DNA from: Diadema setosum
Lineage: Eukaryota > Echinodermata > Echinoidea > Diadematoida > Diadematidae
Assembly (NCBI GenBank): GCA_033980235.1
Contig: CM067062.1
Coordinates: 13,659,991 to 13,723,990, forward strand
Length of the DNA: 64,000 nucleotides
Direction of reading: 5' to 3'
Position 1 is the stretch's first letter, and each line of letters begins with the position of its first letter. Both the position numbers and the translations under genes were made by a program. This document shows, piece by piece, positions 1-13,330 of the stretch. Under the pieces are notes generated by a model, which saw nothing but the letters and a program-made list of their open reading frames with translations, had not been told where the DNA came from and did no database searches.

Positions 1-3000
1 GAGACATGGCATACAGACATCCTTTGTCTGTTGATAGCCATAGGGGTTGTAGAGACCCCATTTGCTGAACTGACCAATTAACATTTAGATATAAGACATA
101 ATGTGTATGTGTGCAGAGAGAATGATGACTTAAGTGTACATATTCCTTGTCTCAGTAGGGAAGAATTTAGTGAACAAGTGACAGAGAAAAGAGAAAGAAA
201 GAAAGAGAGGGGGAGAGGCTATGTGATTGTTAGATATGACACTAACACAAATGTTGCAAAGAGGTATACGATATCAGTACTAACAAATAAGCAGAAGAGA
301 AAGAAACATTTCGAAACACTTTCAGCATGGCACAGCTTATGGTATGAATTTTCATTGTGGTCGGCTATTGTGTGGAGTGAGTACTTATGCCCTCTCTTTG
401 TTTTGATTAAAATGAGCACAAATGAGTGGTTGTTGAAGTTGAATGCCATTAGTATATGAATTGTCAACCCTTTTCTTTATGTACAGCTTTTCTGGGAGGG
501 ACAGCTCCCATATGCAAAAGAGCATTCTATTTTTGACCTTCAAAAAAAAAATCCCTTTTTAGAATGGTATGAGACGAAACTTGTTTGCATGAAGCAATTT
601 AATGAATTGACTGTGGTGAATTTTGCCTTTGACACCATCGAATCGGGAACAGCATTGCTAAAGCATGTTTGTTGTGGCACTATGCAGTGAAGGAATGCAA
701 AATCATATTCTTGTGATATGCATCTTGGGTTTGTTAATATAGAACTTTTTTTCTTACTCTTTGATCTTCTGCTTTGAAACTAAATATCAAACATCCTTAT
801 CTCTTGAAATATGCTGAGACATATATTTTTTGCGTGCAGAAATGATAGGAAATGTACGGCCCAGTAACAATTGATTTACCTTTTGACTTGACACAAGAGT
901 ATATGTATTTATATTTCAGAATGTGTGACTGAAATGTTCAGAATTGTTCATCTATTGTGTTTTTCTTTGTGTGTGTGTGTTTTTTTATCTGTGGGCTTAT
1001 TACTATTTTTGAGTGACTAATTTTTGATGTAGTAGTAGATAAGTTAATCTGCCAGCACCAGTAGCTAAGCTCATCTACCTTTTAATCCCTGTCTTCGAGC
1101 GTGAGGTCTGTTTGCATAGTGGTTATGTGTTTGTCTTAAACAGAAGTTTTAACAGTGAAAGCTATCTTTTCTATAAACAATAGATAAGTTGAACGAGATG
1201 TGGATGGAGTAACGCTCTAACCTTTATAGTGGCATATCACACTAACCTTGACAGCTGTAGACAACACCGTAAAATCCATAAAGTGCAAGTTGTTCTCATG
1301 ATCCAAATGAAACACTTCCGGTCAAATGTTTAAAGGGGATGATTAGTCACCTTGTATGCTGACAGGTTTTATCTACGTATCTCTGCACCTTTACGAGCTC
1401 ACGTCACCGCCTCCGGTAGCTCAAGTTCAGGGCTTGAAATCCATGTTTCATGCACTTCTGACTGCAAGGCACTGCATATATTTCATGATATTCACATAGA
1501 TACATGAGTGAATGATATTTTATGTTAAGATGTTTGTATCAATGTGTGAAATACAGTTGTGATTGATTGATATGGGATGAAAGAAAAAGAGTAGAAAAAA
1601 AAAGACAATTCCAAGCTGCTAAATACCGTTGCTCATGCTTGATTTTTGCTTGTGGTTGGTTATATTTTAGATTTTAAAAATGAATTAATGCTGTGATGTG
1701 TTATCTAATTCAGAGTCTTAAATTGATTTGCTCAAGACTCACTTTGCTCAAGAATCTCAGAATTACTCAAAGTACCTTTAACTGTTTAAAAGAGTTCGGT
1801 GTTTTGACACGGCTGTTTCACCCTCGGTCTCATCCAGCTTTGTCTATCAGCATTGCTTTTGTGTTTAGATGTAGACTTTTATCGTGTGCTAATTTTTAGT
1901 GGTTTTTCTTCTGCTGCATCACTGGTATGTGACAAGGGTTCTATAAATGATCATATATGAGTTGGTTAGCAATTTATAATAAGCATGAATTTTATTGTTT
2001 CACTTGATCATGTACTTAATGCTGTGTATTTATTTGAAAAAAAAAAACTAGAGATTTGGTTGTTTTATGATACAGAAATTATGAGAAAATATTTATTTCT
2101 TTTGATTATGTATAATGCACATTATATATTCATGCACAAAAAGGTTACAAAAACCAGTTATGACATACTTCTGCAAATTGTTTACCTTAATTTTCATATG
2201 ATATAAATAATTTTCCTATATAATGGTAACCTTGTGGAATTAAATGGATTTGAAATTAATTTGGTGTGCCAAGTGAGTTTCTCAGATTACCTGTATGTTG
2301 GGGCCTTCATATTTTCAAAGGTAGAAAGTTTTTGCTGTCAGTTAACGAAGGTTGAAGCAGCTCATTTGCGTAAATTTGCCCCCCCCCCAAAAAAAGGCAC
2401 ATTTCAAAATAAAATCACAGGCAATATTGTTTTGAAATCCTGTTTTTATTTGCACAGCGTGGCCTGTTAGGGGTAGAAGAGCAACGTATTTAAAAAAGAA
2501 CATACTAGTACAGTTTTCGTTTTCGTTTTCGTTTAACTACACAAAGTAATCGCAACTCTCCACACCTTTATCATCTCAATCCATCAGATCCCTGTGCCTC
2601 AAGATTTGCACGAGTCGTCAAAACGTTTTGTTTAATCACTGAGCATGATCCAGAGTGTGTTGACCATCTGCTGTACCTATGTACACCATGCAATGGGTGT
2701 GGGAATGCTGTAAAAGTGAAAATTTTCACAATGTTAAAATTTTCACGCATTTCGCGCAAGCAGAAGGTAGCGTGAAAATAAAAGCACGCGAATATTTTTT
2801 GCTTGCCATATGTTCCAGTAGTTGATGTCTTGTTTCCGCGGAATTAAAAACGTGAAACTCTTCTTTCCCGGTTGAGCGCAAAAAATTGGTCGCGCAAAAA
2901 TATCCACTTTAACAATATTGGAAATGACACTGCTGGTATGTGATTTTTGTTCAAAAGAGGACAGATTTCGCCTCCAGCAAGAGGTAATCTTCTGGAGGGC

Positions 3001-5240
3001 ACTTCAGCAAGATGTCATTCAGTCTTCCAGCCTGTCTGGGAAGTGACATGTGTTCTGTAATCGATGTAAACATCTCCTACATGATTGAATGAATGAAGTG
3101 ATATGCAAACTTCATGCGCTTATCATTGTCTTTTTAATACATATACAATGGCTTGAACCTATTTGTGCTTGGTCCCCCATCCCCACAATGCCTTTAACAG
3201 AGTGGGCATTTTACCCGGAACAAATGTCGAAATGAGGAGGAAACTTTTAATATTTTAGAACTATTTTGAGATATGCACCATTACTTTTGCAGACATCGTG
3301 ACAATCCTCATTCTATGTAGCACAAATTGCCTGAATATTTTTACCACAATAGGTTGATATCCTGAACTGATTTCCGTCTATTTATTTGTCCACGTACATT
3401 ACTGTTCCATAGTTAAATCATTTATCATTCAACCTTTTCTGGAGTGTTTGCAATATTTTGATTGTCAGTTTCGATGTGATTGTAATTAATGTGGTTACAC
3501 TAGAACACATTTTAAGAGGAAACATGGGTCATCATAATCACTGTTATTATAATCAATTTTATCATCATTATTATTATTTATATTACTTGTACTTGTACTC
3601 CAACTGTCTTTGTAAAAGTCCTTTATTTTAGTATTTATTTTATCTTTGTTTTAACAGTAAATTTATTCTGCTGAAGGATCTTGTTTCTGCCATGGTCAAA
3701 TTTTGCAAGCTGCAATATCTGCAGTGATACCCCATTTCATAACACTCTACTAGAAATCTTCTCTTAGTACAGGAAAGTTCTCTTTTAATACTGGGAAGTG
3801 ATTTGTTGAAGTTTGTAGTCTTATAATTTGGTACTATTCATAACAATGTAATGTTGCACTCATCATTTGTGAAAGCAAGGTTGTGGCTGTGGCTGTTTCA
3901 GACCACATTTCAAAATGCTTTCTAACCAATCTACATAATATTATTTGATAAGACATGATTTGTCAAGATTCTTCAGGCTTGAGTAGTAAATAGAGTGTAT
4001 GATGCTTTGTTTCTCAAAGAGGCAAATTTAACTTTTCAGTCAGTAATATCCAAGTGTATTAATGAATCAATAGGAGGTAAGAATTGCACAAGCAGCATTT
4101 AATCTCACACAGTGTTTTAAAGTTATCATCGTATGCACAAGCTATCTTGAAAATAGCGGTATCACCCCCTGATCTTTGATCATCACACTTGATTGAACTG
4201 CTTATCCGGTTGATCATGAGTGGCGGACATACTTCAGTATTCTCAGTGTATACATTTATGTACCTTCAGTGGCCCCTGTTTTGAAATCCCACCATATTGG
4301 ACAAAAATCACACACGCAGACAGACAAGCATGAGATGCCCACATATGAGACATCAAAAATGAGAAAAAGAAAAGGGGGGGGGGGTGGGGACAGCCAGATA
4401 ACCACTCCCAAATTTGCACACATATGCAGTCACAAAGCAAACAAAACAAAAACAGTAACTGTAGGTCCTGAATTTTGAAAGAGAAATGCTGTCTGATATT
4501 TGAGTTGTGTAATCAGCTGAAGTAGTGTGACAATTTTATCTAAACTTGGCAGTTTTCTCAAGGCAGTCTGCCATGTTGGGAAGACTGATTCGGCATTACA
4601 CTTAATTCTCGTATTTATATTCTCATATATTGAAATGCAGGCTCCTATCTTTATGGTCAATGTTTGACTGAAGCTTATAGAGGCAAACTATGGACGGTCT
4701 TTCTGTTGGTTACTAACGGCATATTTGTAACTGAAAATACTCCTGCCTCTATAGCATTTACATTCTTGTAAAATACCTGTGCTTGAAGTGTATGTTCTTC
4801 AATGTGCATTATTCTAAAGGGCTACTTTTCTATTTAAAGTTTTGCATGCACTTTTGCATTAATCTAATAGAATGGACGAAAGTAAGAATGATATAGTGAG
4901 GCATTATTGATCATTATATATTTTGACCTATGGCACTGATTTTATAGGTATCTATTAGATACGGGACTGTTCTGTAACTTTGATGTTTAAAGAGATCCTT
5001 TGCACGCAGCAGCGAGTGACTTTGTATGAGATATTGCTACATTTGTATGATCGTGTTCAAACTTGTGCCGTGTGCCCCGCGGAGAGTTTTACTGTATTTT
5101 GACCAATTATGATTTGTGTGTATAAGGAGATCTGAATATATAATTGGATAATCTACCAAGCAAAAATGTAGCTGAATGCATGTATATATTCCTATGAAAG
5201 TTGAATAAATGTAAATAAAGGTTTCACAAGAATAGTTAAA
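1..5240 (+). other. Non-coding stretch, probably the 3' UTR of a + strand gene to the left
   Basis: AT-rich sequence with no ORF resembling a protein family and no exon I could recognise. It ends at two overlapping AATAAA signals, which suggests a long 3' untranslated region entering from the left edge. Small features inside include a short (TTTTCG)n run near 2517 and a repeat-like patch at about 2650-2910 rich in GTGAAAATTTTCAC and CGCGCAAA motifs, probably an old MITE. The 3' UTR assignment is inference; intergenic DNA is the alternative. Confidence 0.35.
5204..5219 (+). terminator. Paired polyadenylation signals (+ strand)
   Basis: AATAAA occurs at 5204-5209 and again at 5214-5219. Two canonical signals within 16 bp fit the 3' end of a + strand transcript, with cleavage expected near 5230-5245. 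Only the hexamers are visible. Confidence 0.4.
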
Positions 5241-5457
5241 GAGACTCGGTTTCTTTTTGTCTTGTTGCTTTCAGTGTGGTTAGGTGCGCTTTTGCAACCA
5301 AAGATGTTGCTTTCATAATTACAAAGCATGATATACGTGAATTGAGAATGTACATGTGCTCACAATTCACAGCAATATTACACCAAAACTTGATCTACAA
5401 GCTTGAAAATGCCAAGAAAAAAAGAATAAACAATGGGATGATTTTGTACATATCCAT

Positions 5458-5463
5458 TTTATT
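5458..5463 (-). terminator. Candidate polyadenylation signal for RNF185 (minus strand)
   Basis: TTTATT on the + strand is AATAAA on the minus strand. It lies about 6.9 kb downstream of the RNF185 stop codon and about 240 bp from the facing + strand signals, so the two transcripts would end tail to tail. A nearer signal may be the one used; this is the most suggestive by position. Confidence 0.25.
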
Positions 5464-7546
5464 GTATGCATTGTTTTTGTACATTTACATAACACTTATA
5501 TGATCTCAGTTGATATACATGTATATACCAGTATATCTATAGACATCTAGGTGCAATACACAAACATTTTGCATTCCATAAGAATAATCCTTCATCCCCA
5601 TCACCCATTACATCATTTCTCACACTGGGGGTTACAAGTCTTCTTCTGTTCCGTCATTCTGAGAGCAGTTTATCATACACTCACACAAATCAGTGCCAGA
5701 TGGGAGTAAAAATTGCTAATGTGTTCCTGTTAAATGCCACTACTGGTTGTCAAAAAGGAACTTGACCTAGTTAAGGATGTCAAATATCTGCATCCATTGG
5801 GTAGCGAGTGTCGAAGGTCAAATTAGTACTGATTTGCCTTGTTATTTTGGCCAGTCAGGTCATCGAATACAAATGAGACTCGCTTCATATTATCAATTTT
5901 TCAAATACAAGTTGAAATTGCCATACAATGACATACAGATGCAAGGGTCTGCCAGGTACAATGGACTCGCATTAAAGAGACATTAAAAAAAAAAACAATT
6001 TTGTAATTTCAAAATGTTATATCAGGGTGCCAAAAACACTGAGATAGAGAGAAATCTTCCTGACTTTCTGACCGAGAAAACTACAGTACTTGTATTACGA
6101 AGAGATGTTGCAGCAACAGCATTCTCAGTAATGAGAGTCCATTGTGTTCAGCAAATTTCAGCATGGAATGAATACCACTTAGTATGCATTCCAATACACA
6201 ATAGCACATTAGTTATATAGAAATTTGAACCCTAACCTCCGAAAGGTTTGCATGGCAGGGTTTTGGCAATCAAAACAGACCATGTAACAATAATACGCAT
6301 GTACTGTAATAATAATGATGGCACGAACTCCATGATTTACAGCTCACCAATAACAAAGGTGGTAGATGTCATATGCATTAGGGTTTTTTTTTTTTTTTCA
6401 AAGGCAGAATTTGCCAAAAAGACTCACACCAATTGCATTACTTGTTACTCAAGTTCACAGCTAGCACAGCTCACATATTAAGCGAACTTGTGCAGAAGAT
6501 TAAATGGCTCAGATGGTGGTGGGTATCATATACCAATGGTGCATGCCTGGGTGAATAGAAATTGTATGTGCACATCCCAGTACATGTTAACGAAATCACA
6601 CACTGACTCTTGCTTTACATTCCTGGCGCATGCGCGACAGGGAGAAAGTTGTGCCTGAAAATTGTCATTAAACATTTCCTCTGTGGTCTAGGCTTCCTTA
6701 AAACAGTGTGAAAGTGTCTTCGACAAAGGATAAGTGAGTGAAATTACAGAGCAATCTGTTGCAATGTGATAAAGACAATACCCGGTACAACATATCTTGC
6801 TCAGTGCCCGGCATTCAACTGTGCATACTTAGCTTTGCCACTTCATGGGCAATAGATGTATCAAGCACGGAAAAAAAAACATGTTCAAAGTATGTGTGTA
6901 TGCGTGTGTGTGTGTGTGTGTGTGTGTGCGTGTGTGTGAAACCACATGGAGTCATCAATTTCCAACTTACATTTTTAAAGTAATGAAGCAGATCCTAGTC
7001 AAAGTATAGGATAAGAGTGTACACATCACTGGGCATCTACTTTGCGTAAGACATAATATTGCTTATGACCTGTCATAGGAATAACTTGTAATTAGCACTT
7101 TTATGTCACACAAGTGACCAGGCAAAGTTTCATTGTTCTATTTACTCATGATGACAAGGATCTGCTTAATCATTTTAGAAAACAAATAATACCCATTTTG
7201 TTTGGGATTAGTATAATTCAGGGATGCCAGTGGCAAATTGCTCTTGGGCCGGAATTTTTTTTTTGTGAATGAAATTGTGAACGTAATTATTAATTACCCA
7301 CACTTGGTACCTTTGAAATGGTCTAAACACCTTTGCCTATCGCCTTGGGTGCCTAGGGCATGTTAGACTGTTCAAAAAGTCCCTCATGTGGGCAAATTCA
7401 TACCTATGTCCACACTGATGCGTATTATTTGTACTGGTATACTAATGGTCATACTGCGCGACATATAGAGATGATCCCTGGATAGCACTCGAGTCAAACA
7501 CTTCTAATTTGGTGCTGATGAGCAAGAAAGCATGAAGATGACATCA

Positions 7547-7731
7547 CATTTGCTCCTATGACAATTGCTCCAGTCTTATGAGTTGGGATAGGGTTTTTCA
7601 ATATGTTTAGCTTGATGTGAGGTTTATGATCAGGGTACGATTATATTTGTGGGTAGAATTTATGGTGGTGGGTAGTTATGTAGGCTTAGCAAGCAGATAT
7701 TTCATGGGAGCAACTGTCATAGGAGCAAATG
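7547..7731. mobile_element. Short MITE with about 24-bp terminal inverted repeats
   Basis: The left end reads ATTTGCTCCTATGACAATTG and the right end is its reverse complement with one mismatch. The roughly 185-bp body is non-coding. No clear target-site duplication was identified, so the family is unassigned. Confidence 0.5.
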
Positions 7732-9343
7732 TCATGGAACTTTGCCAAACATTTACAAATGTATACATTCTTTTTTGGACGTGTGTCTGACTTACATTGC
7801 TACCTTCTTCCTGTTCAAGAAGGGTACTGAACTTTTGAACAAACAAAAAGTTTCCCTGCTACTAATACTAATACTGATAACTTAAAGCGATCAATTCATC
7901 TTGCTAACAAACAATGTCACATTCCCTTCATGCAGGAATTATCTCGATCCTGGGGGACATTACAATCCTACATCTTCTGGTTTGGATTCTGAAAGTATAA
8001 GGCTGCATTTAAAATTTGGCAAAATTCCTCATGCAACCTGAAATTGAGCACCATAGGCATCACATCATACTATAAAGTATGGACATTTCTTACTAAACTC
8101 CTAATTAATATACAGTTGTAGAGTGTCTCACACCTACTTCACTGTCAACCTCATGCCCCCCCCCCCCAAAAAAAAGGGGGCGTGTTACAGAAAGAGAGAA
8201 AGAGTGTGAAAAGAGAAATAAAATTGGGAAAAAGAGATAAAATATGGGCAAGAAGAAGAAGGAGAGAGAGAGACACACACACACACAACACACATATGAT
8301 CAAAACAAACAAAACAAAAATGCCCAGGATAAAATCCCTGACAAAATTCAAATGGCACATGAGTTGCAAGGATGCATTACATTTTACACGCACAATCGTA
8401 CAATATACAGTTGTATCATCTGTGAAAAACCACATTAATAGTCTGCTTGCTCAGCACCAATCATGTGACGTTACTTAAGCAGTGTCTCTATCTGTGTAAT
8501 TTATCTGTCTCTGTTCTTTCTCTTTAATAAAAAAAAAAAAAAAAAATCTTTTCTTGTCAATATGTACATGGACTCATTGTAGCTAGTCTTGATCCACTAC
8601 AAGATGCACTGTGCATTCACAATTCCTGGGAATAAGAACTGCCACATTGTTGCTGTCCAACAACCAACTAGCATCTACACTGGCTTTGAATAGAACATTT
8701 TTGTTTCACTGACCTCAGTCAGGGTTAATACTGTACCCCACCTGCTGTACCCAGTATGTGGACAGCTCCATGGAGATACCAAAGAATTGGATATAAAGGA
8801 CTTGAAAGTGCAAGAACACTTTTTTTTTTTTTTTTTTGGGGGGGGGGGCAGGACTTTTACCATACATTGTAGTATTTAAGAGTTTACATTGGAAGTTAAA
8901 GTAGATACAGTACATGTACCTGTGATGTTGACTTGTATGTTTTGTTTTGTTTTGTTCTCTTTTCTTCAGCGGGGCAGTGCAAAATGCAGCTGTGGAAGTT
9001 GTGACAACCACTTTAATACTCTGAAGAATATATCTGGAATTATACATGGTAATTTGGTCCGTCTCTTTAACGTATAGGTATTCTCCTGGTATTAGACTTA
9101 CAAAGAAATGGCAAGTTAAGACTAAAACCTTTCTCCGCTTTCCTGGCTGATGCAAATTCAATAAATGTCATCACATAATAAAATCATGAATACAAACCTA
9201 TATAACAATAAAATGTAAAATAAAATGTAAAACAAATAGATATATGATACAATGCTTTTGCAACAATCCATACCAAATCTTGCATGGTAAGGTGGAAAAC
9301 TACTTATACATTATTTCCTTTTGTAAAATCTCCATTTTAATTT

Positions 9344-10510
9344 AAAGGGGATGGCTATTAACTGATCAGTGGGAATCAGTAAGAATGCTGGGGGATGATT
9401 GGGATTCATTTAAGAGTACATTATATATCTATTGTTGTGTGAAAAATTATTTGCTTCAGAATGGTCTCATATTCAAGTAATGTGCAGTTTAATGTTTCCA
9501 GGTTAGCATGCCTGTACAGTGTCGGGGCGATCGTTAACGGCCAGTTAACGATCACCCCGTCACTGTACAGACATGGAAACATTAAACTGCACATTACTTG
9601 AATATACCATCCTGAAGCAAATAATTTTCACACAACAATAGATATATAATGTACTCTTAACCCTAAAAAGACTGGGCTATTTTGGTAGCTTGAAAGACTG
9701 GGGGGGGGGGGGGGGCCTAAAGGGCCCCCCCTTAAGATCTCGGCCGTGGATCGCGCGATCGCCGCGGAAATTTGCACAATGGTAGTGTGTGACGTAATCT
9801 ACAAGATCGTATATTTAAATTTTCCAAAATAGTCTTCTTTTATTTTATTTTGATCAATTATGCTAATTTATGCGAGAAATCAGACTTTTTTATCTAAATC
9901 AGTAAATAAAGCTCCAAAAGTGCTCATTTTTGGTCTAGATATTCTTTGTAGCATTCTTAGCAAATATACTTGAAAAAAAATTCGGTATCAAAATTAATTT
10001 CTTATTTATTTTATTGTTTTATGAATTTCTTATGTATTTCTTTGTTTTTTCGACCTTTTGTTTTTTGTTTTTTTTTCAGCAAAATTTGTGGCAGACCCTT
10101 TTTGAAGCATAATACTACTAAAACAAATTGATTTTAGCCATTGAATGTAAAAATAAGCTTATTTATATGAACCATGTGATAAAACTCAATTTGTATTGAC
10201 TTTGTACACAAAATCACATTTTTTAGCCATTTTCGGTCTCACGTGCATGTACAAAAAGTTATGTAACTTCAGAACCGTACCCCCGGGTGTCACAAATTTG
10301 GTGTCAAAATGTGCGGGAAACTCGAAAGGAAAAAGTCATAGAGCATCGCGGCGAGAGCATTGCGTGTTGCTGAGTAATCGCGCGAAATGTCGAGGGGGGG
10401 GCCTTTTAGGCCCCCCCCCCCCAGTCTTTTTAGGGTTAAATGAATCCAATAAGGACTGGAACAATCATCCCCCAGCAATTCCCACTGATCAGTTACTAGC
10501 CATCCCCTTT
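9344..10510. mobile_element. Foldback element interrupted by a second MITE
   Basis: The left arm begins AAAGGGGATGGCTA and the right arm ends TAGCCATCCCCTTT. An inner palindrome continues from about 9410 through a centre near 9535 to 9660. Removing the nested element at 9661-10435 restores an almost perfect foldback of about 390 bp. It has no coding capacity, and the target duplication could not be fixed with confidence. Confidence 0.7.
9661..10435. mobile_element. piggyBac-type MITE with TTAA target duplication
   Basis: The termini are CCCTAAAAAGACTGGG and its inverse, followed inward by long G or C runs. TTAA lies directly outside both ends (9657-9660 and 10436-10439). A CCCT-type end plus TTAA duplication is the piggyBac signature. 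At 775 bp it holds no transposase, so it is non-autonomous. It sits inside the foldback at 9344-10510. Confidence 0.7.
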
Positions 10511-11610
10511 AATCAAAATTTAACTGAAGGAAACAGTTTGCCTGAACTATCAATTTCAAATTTTTTGAATAGAATGAGTTCTATTGGCATTTTCTCAGAA
10601 AGACACAAAAAACCTAAATTGCACAATACAGAATATAAATAACTGTTCTGCTCAACAATGATTTCAATTTCAGTTTTTGCTTTGTCTTAAGTTGAACAGT
10701 ATCAACAGAATATGGCCAAAGGATGAATAATCTTAACTCTTGTTTGTTTCATTTCTAAACAGAGAGTGACATAAGCATTTAAGATAGCATGAAGTAACAC
10801 AATGACTTCTTTAAATACTTCTTTCTTTTTCTGGCAGCATATAAATGTGCAAGGGATCAAATACTGTTTGAGGTCCAGCATTACAATCTTACAACAGAAA
10901 TTCCAAGATCACTAAATTATCTACAGCCCTGAGGATACATATATATGAGGGATGGTGAAGTAAAAACTACACATATGACATCAAAGGTACTTACATAAAA
11001 GAAGATGAGAAGCTTAAAACACTTACACAGAGTTTCACAAAGTTGCAAATGAATCATATCAGTTTTTGTTTAGTTAAAAGTAGAGAATCTTGGAGTAATT
11101 CTACAACAGGAAATGTCGTTCAGTAACTGGCAAAGCTTTATGAAGACAGCAGTAATGTCTATGCCCAAGGATTAGAATATAGTTAATATTTCCAAATATG
11201 GATGAATGACTGTTGAGTTGTAGGAGCTAGAAAATAATCTCTACTAGATAAACGTAGCAAACATCTACATGTAAACATCATCCTCTTTTAATCAGTAGCT
11301 TGTACAAAAATTTAAATCTATTATTCAATTTTGATCTGAAATCAAATTTTGAGTAAGTTCGGTAGGATATCCATCCATTTCATAATTGACATCAATCATC
11401 TACCTCCCTCCCCCCCCCCCCCGAAAAAAAAAAAAAAAGAAGAAAAAGATAAAACATAAAATCTCCAGTATCACACCAACACAATGAGAATCTGCAACAT
11501 TTTCTGGAGTCATTGCAACAATGGTGATTTTTTTTTTCCCACGTTATGTTTGACTTTTCCTTCTATTTCAATCCTCACCCTTGGAGAACCAATGATGCAA
11601 TAGTTAGGTA

Positions 11611-12064
11611 CAGTTGAACCTCTCTTATCCGGCCTCCCTTTATCCGGATCTCTCTATTATACGGACGCAATCTCGCCGTGATTTTTTTTTTTTTTTTTTA
11701 ATAATTAGGGGAGGAAAGGGGGATTCCCAACTCCTTGAGAACTCCTACACAAACACACATGAATTACATATACTTGATAAATTTCTTGATAATTATTTAG
11801 GTAAATCATCCCAAGAATTTATAAAAGAAAATGATTTCATTCTTGCAAACACGAACCTCTATTTGGGGGTCTGTTACTGAGTGTAACAATGAAAAGGTTG
11901 CAGTATACACATTACTACATGTGGCACTACAATGGGCTACATCAGTACATGTGTATGTACATGTAAATGTACATGTATAAAGCATTGAGTCTCCCGTATC
12001 CGGCCAAATCCCTTATCCGGATGAGCCCCGGTCCCGACTTGTCCGGATACGAGAGGTTCAACTG
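11611..12064. mobile_element. pogo/Tigger-like MITE, copy 1
   Basis: The ends are CAGTTGAACCTCTCTTATCC and its inverse (ends GAGAGGTTCAACTG), flanked by TA on both sides (11609-11610, 12065-12066). The ends and TA duplication fit a pogo/Tigger-type Tc1-mariner derivative. A second copy at 16978-17375 shares the outer parts but has a different centre. Non-coding. Confidence 0.65.
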
Positions 12065-12376
12065 TACTAGCAATATATCCTTGCACAGTACATTTGCAAA
12101 ACTTGTCCATTCAGGGAACATTTGAGACCAAAATTACTTCTTGGGTAAACATAAAGTAAATGCATAATATTCTCCTTTTTTTTCCCCACATGTTACTGTT
12201 TGGTTTTATCACTTCTTCTTTTTTTTTAGTTGATCAGTATTACTGCTCTAGACTTCATTTCAACCAAAACAACATTTGTGGCAAAGGTGCAACATCTATA
12301 CCACAACCTTTCTCCTTTCCACCAGACACCTTGAGCCACTATATGTAGAGATCCTATTCCAGTTTGAGCCCAGACT

Positions 12377-12474
12377 TCATGCTACTAGCAGCCAAAAGAC
12401 AAAGAGGAATGCCACCCACAAGAATACCTTGGACAGGAACTGTTCCTCAGGATTAGGAGGGACTTGTGGACGGG
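12377..12474 (-). CDS. RNF185: RNF185 coding exon 5 (C-terminal membrane anchor and stop)
   Basis: After a TCCTATTTAG acceptor the exon completes a Pro codon and encodes RPQVPPNPEEQFLSKVFLWV, then AFLFVFWLLVA and a TGA stop (12379-12377). This matches the vertebrate ending [23 protein letters not shown]. The last 20 residues form the C-terminal transmembrane anchor. The 3' UTR follows to lower coordinates. Confidence 0.93.
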
Positions 12475-13209
12475 CTAAATAGGAGAAAAAAACACAAAGT
12501 GAACCCTGATAAGCCACCAAAACTATAAATGTGCACAAATTTCCACTTAAACTAATAGCAACTCGATTCAAACAGGTTAAAGAAAAGAACAGCCATAGTA
12601 TTCCATCTTCACTTTAATTTTCCACTTTAAAATCAAACAGTAACTAAATTCACACATGATGAAGAACACTACACCCTTAATATTCCATCTTCACTTAAAA
12701 TCTTCCCCACAAATGGCAACTAAATTCAAACGTGTTAAAGAACAGTGCAGCCATAAGAATTCCATCTTTACTTGAACAAATCATAACATCACATAGCTGT
12801 GAAGGCCAGCCCAAAATGCTAAGTCAAAGGGGTTGAAATTTAATTGAGGAAAGTAACCCTCTCACTTGAGGAGAGTTCTCATTACAGGTGGGTGCATGCA
12901 CAAATTTATAAGTGCATTTTATGTGAATACTAAATCTTTTTTTTTTGGGGCAGTTGGTCACAGGAGTCTGCAACACGAGGCATTCCTAAAACCTCAAATA
13001 TCAGTGTGTGAATAACAGCAATATGCAACAAATATTACTTATAGCAAAGACATACACAGAACACAATGCACATGTGAGTTGAAGAGAACATCTATAACAT
13101 TATGCAGCCTATTTGAGATTATTTTTCTGAGACGCAGAGAGAGAGAGAGGGAAAAAGCTGTTTCTATAACATACAATTGAAGAGAAGTTAGACAAAGGGA
13201 TATTCTTAC

Positions 13210-13330
13210 GTGGATGACCTATTCTTCCATCTCCTAGATTGAATGTGGATGCGAAGAACCCAAAGGGAAAGGCACCTATACCAAAGGACATGTGGAAGCC
13301 ACTGTCGCCGAAGCCGAATCCTTGGAATGG
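13210..13330 (-). CDS. RNF185: RNF185 coding exon 4 (hydrophobic middle segment)
   Basis: The exon encodes [20 protein letters not shown] followed by [20 protein letters not shown], the conserved segment [20 protein letters not shown] of vertebrate RNF185. It is the first of the two hydrophobic parts that hold the protein in the membrane. The acceptor is CTATCTAG (phase 0) and the donor CCAC|GTAAGA (phase 1). The DNA reads on into an intronic extension, which is not coding. Confidence 0.92.

Larger units (their letters stand above)
5464..12376 (-). other. RNF185 3' UTR and/or intergenic DNA, with embedded repeats
   Basis: No coding exon recognised. It contains a (TG)n microsatellite at about 6903-6938, homopolymer runs (A-run near 8528, T/G-run near 8820, C/A-run near 11410), and the separately listed MITEs at 7547-7731, 9344-10510 and 11611-12064. 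ORFs here are spurious; several read straight through homopolymers or inverted repeats. Confidence 0.4.

Noticed and set aside
103..459. 118-residue ORF at the left edge
   Set aside because: Low-complexity charged stretch without family similarity or splice context; overlapped by another ORF on the opposite strand.
8715..9161. 148-residue minus-strand ORF
   Set aside because: It passes through a 19-nt T run and a G run, has no family resemblance and contains a Lys/Pro homopolymer translation.
10196..10642. 148-residue ORF
   Set aside because: It reads across the right arm of one MITE, its G/C runs and the host foldback; no coding signature.
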